From Plecoglossus altivelis (taxonomy: Eukaryota; Chordata; Actinopteri; Osmeriformes; Plecoglossidae): a stretch of DNA of 64,000 nucleotides. The stretch covers positions 12,606,282 through 12,670,281 of the forward strand of contig BROE01000022.1 of NCBI GenBank assembly GCA_036571765.1. The letters run 5' to 3'. This document shows, piece after piece, positions 24,001 through 36,500 of this stretch. The notes under the pieces were generated by a model, which worked only from the letters and a program-made list of their open reading frames with translations, was not told the origin of the DNA and searched no databases. Numbering within the stretch: position 1 is the stretch's first letter; each line of letters opens with the position of its first letter. Made by a program: the position numbers and the translations under genes.

Positions 24001-27000
24001 CTGGAGGAGCAGAGCACACAGGTGACCAATATGTCCCAGCTCAGCACCACAGTGAAGGATGGTCACCCCTGGGCAAAGCACATTGACAGGGGTTCAGATC
24101 ACAGGGGTCAGGGCTACCTTAAGAAGAGGCAGGGCAGCCTTGCATCGGGCTGTCTTCATGTTTTTCAGGAAGTGGGACTCGTCCTGCAGCAGAGAGAATG
24201 GTAGAAATCACTAATGAAACCAGATTCATCAAGGAAAACAAAGACGTTCGCTAGCTTCGAAGAGTATCCAGATCGACTAGACCAGCAGAAACTCTCTCTT
24301 ACCAACGTGATCAACTGCCACCATCGACTACATCTTCCCAACACCAGGACTACGTCCACACTAAACGCATCCTCTCCAGACTCAGTCACCCCTCCGGAAG
24401 GCAAGACTCACCATGATGAGCACATTGAAAGGTTTGGCCAGCAGCTGCTTGTCCATCCTGCTGAGGAGGTCGTAGCTGACTATGTTGACCAGGCCTGAGT
24501 GCAGGTTATCCTTTCCTGTCACCACCACATTGATGCTGTCAGGTTTCACTGAGGGCAACCAGCGCTGGAACGCCTGAGGAGCAGCACATTACCGAAACAG
24601 GAAGTGACATAATGGTGCCAAGTAGATTGTCAGGCCGGCAGTGGCATTTATAAGGTTGAATGTTTTTGTGCCATCAATTGATCTCCTAATGGGTGTATTA
24701 GCCAATGTAGTAAATGCATCTGTAAATGTTATTGAGCTAGGATAATATATACAGTACAATAATCCATAGACCTTAAATCGACAAACTTGGTTACGAAATG
24801 GAACATAAAAAATAAAAAAGGTTTTGAGCCTTTATGCCTCAATCAAAGAGCTGACTGTTCCATCATTCCATAACAGTGCAGCCAATCATCTGTGGAGAGA
24901 AAGCATGAGTCAGCGGCCCAAATGCTTCTCATATTCCACTCCCAAGCACTTAATTTCCCTGTCAAATCAATGTAGCTGTATCTCAATGGTAATCCCTCCA
25001 CGCCTCACCTCCCCAAAGAGAGACATGAGAGAGGGACACAAAGATAGACAAAAAAACTGAGACAGACAGTGAAAGCAGACAACCTAAACCAGTATAACAA
25101 AACCTAGCCTTATAAAGAGTTTATGCTCTGGTCGCTGGAGAAAGACTTTCCTCTAGACATGGTAAACCTGATTGGGGATCAAAGCGCCAGTGCTCCAGTA
25201 CATCCATGCATACCCGACACAACCACTCGAAGAATTTGTACTGAAGTGTAAGTGTACTACTGTGGAGGGTCATTATAGATGCTACAGACAATGGGTTTTA
25301 CTGGTCATACCCTGCTCTTTACCAAATGGGCACTGTGTTTCTGTACACAATGTCAGGAAAGTTCCACTAGCCATATAATTAGAAGTTGACTAATATTCAG
25401 TTCGCCAACCCCCGCCATAATCTGGTTAACATGCTGAAGATAGACCAAATGGAAATATATTTAAATATTACATGCACAGCCAAGTCATTAGGACAAATGA
25501 GCAGGGTGTATGTCTAGTTTGAAAGATGGTGAGACTTAAAAAGAGGGGGGAGAGATAAAGTATGGTGTTTCATTTAGTTGACTTTCACGTCAATTTCACA
25601 TAGCATGCAGATGCTATTTACTGAAAAAATGGGATCAATCCCTCCTGCATCACACACCTGACTGTGACTGGGATTTGCAGCCGGGGGGACAAATACAAAC
25701 TGTCTTAATGTGCAGGCACAAAGTGGGCGGGTATGTGGGGGGGGGGTCTGAAAATCCCAAGCCAATGATGATGACTCATCACAAAAATGAGAGACGTGGA
25801 ACAAATCCTCATAGGTGAAAAAACCACTTGGAGGAGACGACATGCTTCAGCTTTTGAGGTCACAAAAACCAGACAAGCACGGCATATCAAATGAAGCTCA
25901 CAGATAAAGCCTATTTTAAGTTAGGAACTGTTAAAACACTTGCAGTATCCCTTAAAAACCTCATCAGGGTAGTGAGCCAAAAATGATTCATCGTTCAAAC
26001 TACCTCCTGTGCCCTAGAGACACAAGACTGGGTGGGGTATATTACTGTCTTCTCTCTTGAAGATGAATTACCAACCAAACAGTCACCAGTCTTCAGGGAC
26101 AGCACTGGACTGCTTTAAACACCAGTCCCTTGAATCAAATAACGTTCCACACTTTGTTAAATAACCCAGCTCCACTTTAGTGAGTATATTGAATGGAACT
26201 GAATTTGTTTTTTTGTTTGCTTTTTTTTTTTACACGTGAGATGTTAGCATGTTTTGAAAGTTTGCCCTTAGTCAACACAGTTGATCAAACAGTGGAAAAA
26301 GTAAAAGACCAAAAATTGCGTTCTGACAGAAGAAACAACCCAATGTATTCCCAGGGAAGCGTCAGAGCAAACACTGACATGGAAACAGGATGGACTCCTC
26401 ATGTGACAAGCTACCATGTCCTCAAGGGCATGGCAGGGCTTTGGTGCAGCTACCTCTGCCCAGGTGAAGCGCACGGAGGAGGGCGTCACCACAAGCAGGG
26501 GCCACTCGGAGCGGTAGTAAGCCGCTATGCAGATAGCCTGGACCGTTTTCCCCAGCCCCATGTCATCTGCCAGGAGCAGACGGCCGTCTTTGGCCACGGC
26601 AAAGCTGCAAGAGACAATGCACAGGAGACATAGGGTCACTTTGGATCTGAAATACACGCACTTAAAAACAGTATACCATTTTTTTCTGTTGTCGTCTGAT
26701 GAGCAGCAGAGCTAAACTCAAGTGTATCTGTTTTAGTGTAGAACGGTGATGTGTGGCTAATCTAATCTACTGTAAATGGCTGTAGGACGGTATATGATGG
26801 TGCATTGGGATTTAGGAGGGTGTGAGGGTTAATGAGAGTATAGGATGGAGTAGGAGAGGGTTAGGATTGTCAAGGGTTGTGTGAGATGGGTGAGGGCAAT
26901 GTAGGTGGGTGATGTCATGTGACTACACCTACTCGACCCCCTCCCTCTGGAAGGGCATGAGGCAGCGGGTCAGGGCGATGTCAACGCAGGACAGGTCAGC

Positions 27001-27188
27001 CTCAGGGACTTCTGCAGGCCCGGACTGGCTACCGTTCAGCTTGTGGGAGAAGGCCTGGATCACTGCCCTGGGCAGAGGCTCCACCTCTACGACTGCCAGC
27101 CCATTCAGGGCGTCCACTACACAGAACAAAGGGGCAGCCATGACAGGGTGCACAGAAACATACACACATGCGCACATGCGCACATGCG

Positions 27189-27222
<34 letters not shown>

Positions 27223-28842
27223 AAGGGTGGAGGAATCAAAACAACAGTACAGGTACTCACTGAGCCTTTTATAATCCCCCAAAGCAAAACTCCACTTTTT
27301 GGTCTTCATGTCTGGAAGTCAAAAAAACACATCGCTAGTCGATAATCTGAAATCAGATTTTTCCAACTAAACACGTAAACAGGTAGGCTATGCCTGCAAG
27401 CTAAGCTTGGTTCACTCTGAATCAAAAGCTCCCATTCACCATAGCTCTTGGAGGGTATTTGCTGGAATGCAGCTATGACGTCCACGTGGTAGCCCAGGTC
27501 CACCTGGAAGTGCGAACGCGACAGCAGGCAACAGCAGCCCTGCATGCTGGCCCCGGGCTTCTGCCAGCTGCTGCACAGCCTCATTATCGCTGCAAGCGCC
27601 GCCGTGTCCCGGGGTTGGCAGGAGGCTGTGTTGGCCAGGTCCAGGCCCTCCATGCCCTCCAGGGGCCTCAGGGACACGCAGGGGATGGACCCTGCCTCCT
27701 CCACTGGAAAGGACAGCAAATAGACAGCGTTACAGAGGTGGCTAGACAGTCCTATATAACAACAGTCTGCCTGTGCCATCAAAAGTTGTGGTCTTGGTGA
27801 ATTTTTTTAAACAAGAGAGAAAGCAGGTTCTAAGACAGCTTCCCAACCAACATATGTTTAATGAGTGTGTAGATACACATACTTAGCTGCCGATAGTCTG
27901 TGAGACTGAAGTTCCATGTTTTGGTGCCTGGGTCTGTCAGAGACACAATGAATACATGAGTGATAATGCACAGTCCTGAGTTAAAGTGAGATTCCAACCA
28001 CCAAATTCAAAAAAGTCAAAAGGGTCAGCTTGCCGTAGTTTCTGGAGGGTATGTTTTTGAAAAGAGCAATCAGTTCTGCGTTGTAGCCTACTTCCACTCT
28101 AAAGCGCTCCTCCGAGTGTGAAACACACTTTCCCCTCACAGTGATGCCAGGTTTCTTTGTGGCCATGGCATTAGTAGTACTGACAGAACTGGAGGAAGGC
28201 TTTGCAACTGCACATTGGACAGCTGTTTTACTTCCTGGCTTGTAAAATGTGCCTACAGTCCTTGCAGAAGGGTTTGAGATTGAGCTGGATTTCTGCTCAA
28301 ATGGTTGCTTCAAACCCCAGGAGACATGGCTGGAAAACTCTTTTCCTGGTAGTTTTGCATTACAATTGGGAAGTGGGCCTATTACTTTAATCTGCAGGGA
28401 GAATACAGAATAGTATAATGAATACCAGTACAGACAGGAGGAAATGTTACAGAACTTCACAATAGCCTGCCACAAAACCTTTCAAACTATCAGTTCTTAC
28501 GTGTTTCGTAGCGGTGTTGAGAGAATTATGGCCAGAAAACAATTCGTTAGGTTTGCTGACTTGTCGATTGTTGTTCATCTGGGCTGGGGTAGTGCGGGTG
28601 GGTAACTCAGGTGCAGTTGGTTTAAACGTTGAGCTAGTTGGTGTCCATCTTTTGTTTGGGGGACCAAGCGGAACAGAAGCAGCGTCGAGCTGTTGATGAC
28701 CGGCATTGGAGATGTCGTTTCCCGGTGATTGCTGACTTTTATTACTGCTGGCCTGGGCAAGTCTGAGAGCCCTCTTTGCTAAAGCTTTCTGTCTATTCTC
28801 CTCAATCCTTCTTTGCTGCTCTGCCGTTAAATTGTTTGACAT
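21046..28842 (-). CDS. smarcal1: SMARCAL1/HARP, SNF2-family annealing helicase
   Basis: ATP-dependent DNA annealing helicase that remodels stalled replication forks in the nucleus. Exons in transcript order: 28842-28501, 28391-28034, 27933-27883, 27703-27440, 27311-27261, 27116-26933, 26604-26454, 24573-24412, 24183-24118, 24000-23860, 23101-22883, 22654-22584, 22478-22379, 22133-21951, 21589-21489, 21382-21286, 21213-21046. They sum to 902 codons plus stop in one frame (human 954). The N terminus carries the RPA-binding helix ([18 protein letters not shown]). Two HARP domains follow ([16 protein letters not shown] and [16 protein letters not shown]). The helicase core has motif I DDMGLGKT, motif II DESH, motif [14 protein letters not shown], motif [13 protein letters not shown] and motif [10 protein letters not shown]. 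All key residues are present. The start is the ATG giving [10 protein letters not shown]; an upstream in-frame ATG at 28863 exists but lies outside the conserved alignment. The intron after 28034 has a GC donor. marchf4 lies head-to-head, as in mammals. Confidence 0.96.
22150..22225 (+). mobile_element. SINE remnant in a smarcal1 intron
   Basis: The plus strand shows an A-box-like gagcttagtggttagaag, a B-box-like tcttgtgttcaaatg and a tail atctgctaaatgaa. This is the order of a tRNA-derived fish SINE. Confidence 0.55.
23106..23440. repeat. G18 homopolymer and long polypurine strand in smarcal1 intron
   Basis: Eighteen consecutive G residues (23106-23123) are followed by about 300 bp in which the plus strand is strongly purine-rich (gagagggag-type words). 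On the smarcal1 coding strand this is a C18 plus polypyrimidine tract ending in TTAG at the 3' splice site of the exon that starts at 23101. Confidence 0.85.
27160..27222. repeat. Alternating purine-pyrimidine repeat
   Basis: Tandem acatgcgc units followed by acacgcgcgc and a CA run, about 60 bp of nearly perfect purine-pyrimidine alternation in a smarcal1 intron. Such DNA can adopt the Z form. Confidence 0.8.
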
Positions 28843-30523
28843 TGTCGTGTTAGTTGATTGCAAGTTGACTTACCCAAGTCATCAAGAGAATGTTTGAGAC
28901 ACAAACTTCAGAACTAGCTAACATAGCAGCTAGTTTTAACCGTATAATTCAACAAGTTGTCAAGTTAAATGTTAACGTAATGTTGTTCGGTAAAATATAT
29001 ATTAATTTATGTAACCCAGTTAAACCACCATGTTTCTGAAGAGTTGTCCAGTTTGTTAAACAGTTGCTAGCTGGCACTCATTTCTAGCTTGAGAGCGCGG
29101 TTGTAGGCTATGGCTGAACGGAAATGACGTAGCATAACAAACAAGCACGAGGTATACTACTGCATTCTGATTAGCAATTCAAAACGAAGCCAAAATTCAT
29201 CCTTCACATATTGTGTGACTTTCTGGTATAAAGTGTTTGTTCTAACAGCAATGGTGAAGATTTGTACAAATTAGATAAAGGAACAATAAATAATGCGGAT
29301 AGCCTAGTTTCTGCTCCCAAACAAGGGTTGAATCGTAACCAACGCAAATCCACCCTATCTTTGTTGAATTTGTTTGTTACATCAAAAGGCAAAAGGAAGT
29401 GGGAAATCGATTCTGACAGAGACTTTTGGTTGAGTTACAACTACCGGTAGCTACATCTGCTGTAGCAAGAGTTCTGAAACATTTTGGATCGCCCTCAGCT
29501 TGCATCACGCCGTGCGGTGACGTGCCGCGTCTGGGAGCTGTCCCAGGAATCATGGTTCTGAAGCTGCAGCAGTAGTCAGCAACCAATGATCCAACCGTTA
29601 GCTCAAAGAATGCAGTCATCTAAAATAAGGAATACGTTGAATCAACCACAAGGACTGTCTCAAAATCGTGTTTGTATTACATTCATGAGAAGACTGGGTG
29701 GTCTTTAATCTGATTTTAAATCTATGAATAGGCTATTGAAATTGGATGGGCGACTGCTCTAAAAAATTAAGCGGTGTAACCACATGCCAACGACAGTGCA
29801 TTCATATATTTTGTGATTTTGGATTTTTTTAAACATATTCAAAGAAAAAGGACATTTTAAGTGTTTTGAACGTCATTATAGTTCATTGCCAGGTAAGAGC
29901 TTGTGCAATCCCTGCAAAACATAACCTTATTTTATGGATCTCTTTTGGATTTATACGTCGACATTTTCTTCTTCAAAGATGTTTTTAAGTATTCATAGAT
30001 TATTGGAATGTTTAGGAGTATTTTCGAAACAGGAATAAGATGAAAACCTGTCGCACGGAATCTGAGCATGTAGGATACCTACACTGAGACTGGCATACCT
30101 TACTAAAATTGGAGGGAAAATGTACAGACCTATTCGATGGTAAGAGAATTTAGATGACCGGTTTGAATGGACACAAAGAACAGAATGTCTGTTTTCTAAT
30201 CCTAAACCAACAGTGGTTTTATTTATTTTATTTATTTGGGTTGTTAGTAACCTAATGGCCTCAGACACTTGTTTGCATCAATGCAACGTGTTGTTTTGGG
30301 AGATATTCCATCATGGGAACAAAGCCACGACAGCATTGACACTCTAGTCTCACAGCAAATTTAAACACACATGGAAAACTCAATTCTAAAAGCAACAAGA
30401 TTCTCTTCATTTTTCATCCTGGAGTTTATTTTGGTGTTTTCCCTCCAGTAGACAATACATTTTTGTCCTTGTACATGAGCTGCACACGCTGTTTATCTCC
30501 TGTGTCATTGTATGGTGCCATAA
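28843..30523. other. Divergent smarcal1-marchf4 upstream region
   Basis: It holds the presumed 5' untranslated regions and promoters of both genes. Near 29085-29135 are a G/C-richer patch, an ETS-like cggaaat and a tgacgt (CRE/ATF core), plausible for a smarcal1 promoter. Near 29495-29535 a second GC-rich patch contains another tgacgt and may serve marchf4. No additional ORF is convincing. Confidence 0.4.
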
Positions 30524-33432
30524 ATGACTTTCAGACAGGCCGATGACATGCTGCGCAGTCAGAGCATACTGAAAAGCCGCTGTTGCGTCTTGTTCAGTGA
30601 CCTAAAGGTGCTGTTATTAGGGGCACCGGCACCTTCCACTCCGCTCCCTACACTTACCTCCATGAGCGGACAAACACTGGACAGCCATGAGTGCGAGAAC
30701 GTCCTTTCAGATGTCAGTGTTTCGGAAAACAACAACACATTAGTGAGGGCGCGTCAACAAGAAGGAGACTGTAGCGCCCTGCCGGCAGGGGGTGTTAGCG
30801 GGCCAGGGGTGGACAGGGAACGAGTGGCAGGGTGGGTTGATGCAGCAGAGTTGTCGGCGGCATTGCGTTGCAGCCGGTCCTCAGGTGACTACTCAAAATC
30901 CCGCCTAGAGGAGCGATTCTCCCTCACCAGCTACAGCGAGAGTGGCTTCAGGACTCCCCTGTGCAGGATCTGCTTCCAGGGACCAGAGCAGGTAAGTGAC
31001 CCAGCCATCACAAAGACACTTGTGTTACGCTGAGGATAAATTCTTAAAGTATTCTGTCATCATTTGCTGCCATTGCAGTGCTGTCAGTGTACTCAGCTGT
31101 AACTGTATCTGACTGTCACACCAACGATGACCATTTGCTTGAGTTCTTGGCTCTTCTGAATGTGAACGCATGGATCACAGACTTGTTTCCAGAGTAGCTC
31201 TTCTACTCTGGTCCTCAGTGAGACACTCTCTGCACCCTGGGTCCCTCAGTGAAGCGTGACAAGGCCTTTACTCCAGGGGGAGGATGATGAACTACCTCTC
31301 ACTCATCCTCTTGGCTGATTCACAAACGCTGAAATATGATATTAGCAGAACACTGATTGTGAATACGGTCCAACTAGAAGCAATTACATGCATGAGAAAT
31401 TAAATAATAGGTCTCACTCTGCTGCCCACACACAGTGCCCAAAACAGAGCAAGTTTTGAACAAAATTAGATGTTTAGAGTCCCACTCTCACAGCCTTGGA
31501 TTCCTCTACGTCTCCCCGAGGGATAATTTAGACAAATGTGTCTCACTTTACTGATCAACTGGAACATCAGAAGATGCAAATTCAAGATGATAATAATGAT
31601 GAGGGACGTTTGGTCTTCATCAGACTCTTATCCCCTTTCCTATTTCACATTAATATCCACAAGTGCCTTCTCTCAACTCCTCTTTACTTTAACTGTGATA
31701 TCCTATCCTATCACATACTAAATTCACAGTGTCATCCCACCACTGGGTCCCACTTTTACATGGCTGCTGCGTAGGGATATAGTTATTAGATTGTAAAACA
31801 AAGATCTTAAGATTGGCTTAGATGTTTCAATAGCTCACAACAGGACAGTTACTACAATGTCAGCCGAACAAAAATGCCCTGGAGAAATGTCTGATCTCCC
31901 ACAGTCTCTCTCGCACACACTCCCAAAATATCTCTGGCAGACTTGCAAAGGCACTTGATACAGGAGTTGAAGTGCCATCTTTTCATTGGGTTCAAGTCCT
32001 TATCTCTTAATATCCTTCCTGATCCTTTATGGTTCTTTGTCTGCTGGACAGGGTCCAGGTATGGATCTGCTGAAGGGAGGCAGCATTGAGAAGCGATCCG
32101 TCCCACCGGAGAGATGTGTGGACACTGTGTGGCCAAGTGATATGGGAACGAGGGACATTAGTTATCTTCTGTTCTTGGTTAGCCCCTGGGATGTCACTTA
32201 CATCAAGGCAGCCGGTATCTCATGCGACAGAGCCACCTCCAAACAGCCCCTGCCTTGCAGCAAAGATAGGTGTGATAGTGTGAGACTGCGAAGACGAGAG
32301 AGTGGGGAAACAGACTCTGTGCCAGTCAAGGTCCACTCCAAAACTTGCTAAACATTTCTAGCGACATTGGTGAATATGAATGGGTCTGACTGAGTTGAGT
32401 CAATTCCTGAGAATAATAACGTTGAGGCTTTTGAAAGTCAATGAGGTGCATTTGATTTGCTTCACGGTTACAGCTTGATCCATTGATTTTATATGCAGTG
32501 AGAGACAAACGCGCTCGATCCATTCATTTTTATATGCAGTGAGACACACCTGCTGGAGGTGAGGTGAAACAATTACACTTTATTTGGATAAAATATTTTT
32601 CTAATATTTACAATAATTCCAGCAGTGAGTAAACATGTCTATTTGAGTGTGTGTCTTGTAGTCCCTGTTATCACTGAGAAATTCCTTTTCTCTGTACCCA
32701 AGTCAATTTATTCAGCCACAACTGTTCACTCATTGTAGCCGCAGAGCCAGAGTTGGCGTGACCAGAGACTGAACCAATATGAGACAAAATGGCACTTTGC
32801 ATCCCACAAGGGAGCATCCTATGTTGAATAAATATCAGTTTATCTTCCCTGAGATGGCATAGCTCTCTGAATGGATAGATAATTACCTTGAAGCCTTTTT
32901 TCGCACACACCGATCAGACTGACTGTTCAGAACAGGGTGGGGAAGACGCAAGGACTGATTCTGTCGAAGGACACACTTAAGGTGATTCACGTTCACTACT
33001 TCAACTTAACCTTGCTTGGGTCTTTTAATTCATAATTCCACATTAAATTTTTTCCTGCCATATTCCTCCCATGTCATGCACATGGGGAATGGTTTCTGGC
33101 AGGGGAGGTAGGTGGTGGTGTCTGAATACAAAATCCAGTGACTTTGAAGTATGCTAGCGAAAGGCCATGTTGGAGGTGGCTAAAACACAAGTTTTTTCTT
33201 TGACTGTCCTTAGCCTTGCTGTATAGTGCCCTCCGGTTGGCGAATCCTTTCAAGAGGCCTTTCTTCCTGAAGCTTTATGTTAAAGATGTATGGTTCCTCT
33301 TGCATAGACTTCAAGTCAGCTTTCTGTCCCAAATCATAGCACAGATAAAGGCCTTGTACACTTCATTTGTCAGAGGGACAATAAGAGCCCTCGAGGATCT
33401 CTCTCTCTTCCTCTCCCTCTCTCCATCTCTCC

Positions 33433-33500
<68 letters not shown>

Positions 33501-36500
33501 AGGGCCCTGCAGCACTGGAGCGCTTTGTTTGCCTCCCATGTGCAATTTTCTCAGCCATCATTATCAAAAGACCAGTTATGTAAAAAAGCCGTGGGCCAAT
33601 GAGTCGCTGGCCCTTACTCAGTCTGTTGGCAGGAATTATGAACTCATAGACATTACAGCTCAAAACTTAATGACCACTTCTGAATTCAGTTACTGATTTC
33701 TCTCATTAACTATTATCATCATCATCCTCTTAGACAAAACGATGAGTATAGCTAAAGGATTGCAAAGTTTTACCATGGGGCACAATATGGCTGAATAAAT
33801 CTGAAGCTGCATAAAACAACAAATTGTATGAATTAAAATAACCCTTATCTTCCCTTCCTGCCTGGCGTTGGGATCTACAATACAGCAATGTCGCAAATGA
33901 CTGAGCAAATTATTGGCCATGAGAACTGTCCAACAAAACCTCCTTATTGGCTATTGTTAAACAAGGTGTTCTGTTGGGTTTCTTGGCGAGCAGCTTTACT
34001 ATCTCAGTAGCTGATTCCTAACGAGATTTCACGTTCTATAATTTCACACCCTTCAACATGCACCCCTCTATTAAGGATTCTGTTTTCTATACCACATTAT
34101 CTTGTGCTCTCCTCTGTTTCCAGGAGGAATAGGGAACATTGTGAGGTGTCTGGAAGTATTCACAGGTTGTAGAAACACAACTGTGGTGAACATGTGCAGA
34201 ATTAAAGAAATAACCTAAAAAGCACACTGAAGTCATTATCCACCGTGGACTTTTTGGGTTTAGTGGTGGAAGTGTGTGTGGTGGGCACTGTCACTGTTGT
34301 TACCAGACTCCATTGCTCACCCTCGGCCCTGCTTTAGTCAGGGGGCGGAGGCCGGGTTGAGATCTTGGCTGTGATGGCTCTTCCACAGCAAGCGGCCCAG
34401 TCCCTATGGACAGGCCAGAGTCCTGCTGGCGCTCATGCCAACACACTCCCACCAAGGCCATCTGTGGACGAGCCTTTTCTGCTCCATCTCTCCCCTAGCT
34501 TCCTCCCCTTGTGCTGAGACCAAGGTGCCGCTCCTTCTGTCAGGGATGTTGGGAAGGAGAAGGGAGGGGGGAGGTTGGGAGGGCGGAGAGAAGAGGGTTG
34601 GTGATGGTAGGGTGTCTAGGGTAGGATAGAGAAGGGAGGTGAGGGCAGGGTTGGGATAAGAGAGGAGGGTGGGGGTGATCTGAATGGGAGGCAGGAATGT
34701 GAGGGTGATGAGGGAAGAGAGAGTGGAGAGGGGGAGAGTACGTTTGGAGGAAGAAGGATGTGGTTGTGAGGGAGTAGAGTGGAGGGTGCGTGCAATGAGG
34801 GTGTGAAGGAGTTGGGTGAAGGAGAGGTTGGGTGCAGTAGTAAAAGGAGGGAGGCTTCAGTTGGAATCCTCAGGCTTCTCTGTGCTTTAGGTTCTTCCCA
34901 CTGTCCCCTGCCAGGGTCTAGCCTGCCTGAGTCAGTGTGATAGAGGAGGGTTTAGCCCATCCTAACTTGATCACAATGCAGGGAAGAATCAGCATTACCT
35001 CTTCTTCTTCTTGTTCACTCAGATCACACTCAGCTCAGCCAGATGTACATCAGGGATGAAGGGTTTGCTGTTTGAAGTCTCTGCGAGTTCCTTCAGTCAA
35101 AACAAAATATTTACATTGAAGTGCAGCATCACGTTTTACAATAGGTTTGGATGAGCAGGACATTTGTACAATAGTAAGGGGAACTGTGTGTGCATATTTA
35201 CCAAAGGTAAAGAAAAAGCATGTGATTGCTAACCTTGTATATACCATGTTTCTGTATGTTCTAGCATCTGTTTGTTTTGTGGGAGAGCCCTTTGTTTCAA
35301 AGTACAAGACAGTACAGTTCAGAACAGTTATACGTGCAACTCCTTTCAACCTTCCACCTGGCTTGAAATTGAATGGAACAAAAAGCTCAATAAATCACAC
35401 TCTCAGTCCAGTATGTGAGGAACTTAAACATAAAGGATAATAGATATCTTATATACCAAAAGGAAATCTGAAATTGCTTCAGCCATGGTCTTAAAAGTAA
35501 CCAAATCAAGTTGACCAGATTAAGATTTGATAAACTAATGCACAGCGCCCGTGATGCAGTTGGTGATTAAGATGTCAGTGAAACACATAAATACAGATTC
35601 CTTAAACTATAGATGGTACACAGCGCCCGTGATAAAAAAAATTGGTGGCACACACTCACAGATTCCTGGAATTGTAGATTTTTAGGCAGACATCCCACGA
35701 TTATGTCAGTAACATGCTGATTTCTGGAATTATATGATGCAGCTGGTGATGACAGATCTCAGTGGTTTTGGTACCTATATTTCTCAGATCACAGTTGAAA
35801 TTCTCATTCACCTATGAAGTAGTTTTTCAGACTCCATAACAAGGTTATTCTAGTCAAATTGCCAAATTGCAGTGGTAGCCCACATTCATGCTAATGATTA
35901 TGTAGCCTTCATTTGTGTGCTGTTTCCTACATTATACATATACTTGTGTTGATCAAATGTTCTATATTGGTACTCCGTTTAAATATTGAGTTCATAAAAG
36001 AAGTCATGACATGCACAATGGTTGAGACAGTTGTCATAATTATAGGTCTAATTCCCCATAGTGTGCTACAGCAATGTGTTGGCAGTTTTTATATCAGTAA
36101 ACACACAATTGTGTAACAAAATATACTGATCTATACTGAAAATATATTCACTTTATACTGTCGTTCTGTTAGTCTTTTTGAAAGCAGCTGAATATTGGTT
36201 GTAAAAACAAATTGCATATCCAAACAACGTCAGTCGCAGCAATCCAACTCCGTTGGATTACAAAGAGAACACATGCAGAGTGCCTGGTTCTTGAGCTGAT
36301 CATGGAACACTAAATCTATTGTCCATAAACACATGCAGACAGATTCTTGACAATACTGAGAGATAACAGACTATTGTTCTCCTGTAGGGGGAGCTACTAA
36401 GCCCTTGTCGTTGCAGTGGGTCAGTCCGCTGCACCCACCAGCCCTGCCTCATCAAATGGATTAGTGAGCGGGGCTCCTGGGCCTGTGAGCTCTGCTACTA

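Noticed and set aside
33216..33663. Low-complexity Ser-Leu and Arg-Glu ORFs
   Set aside because: Translations of the CT/GA microsatellite in marchf4 intron 1.
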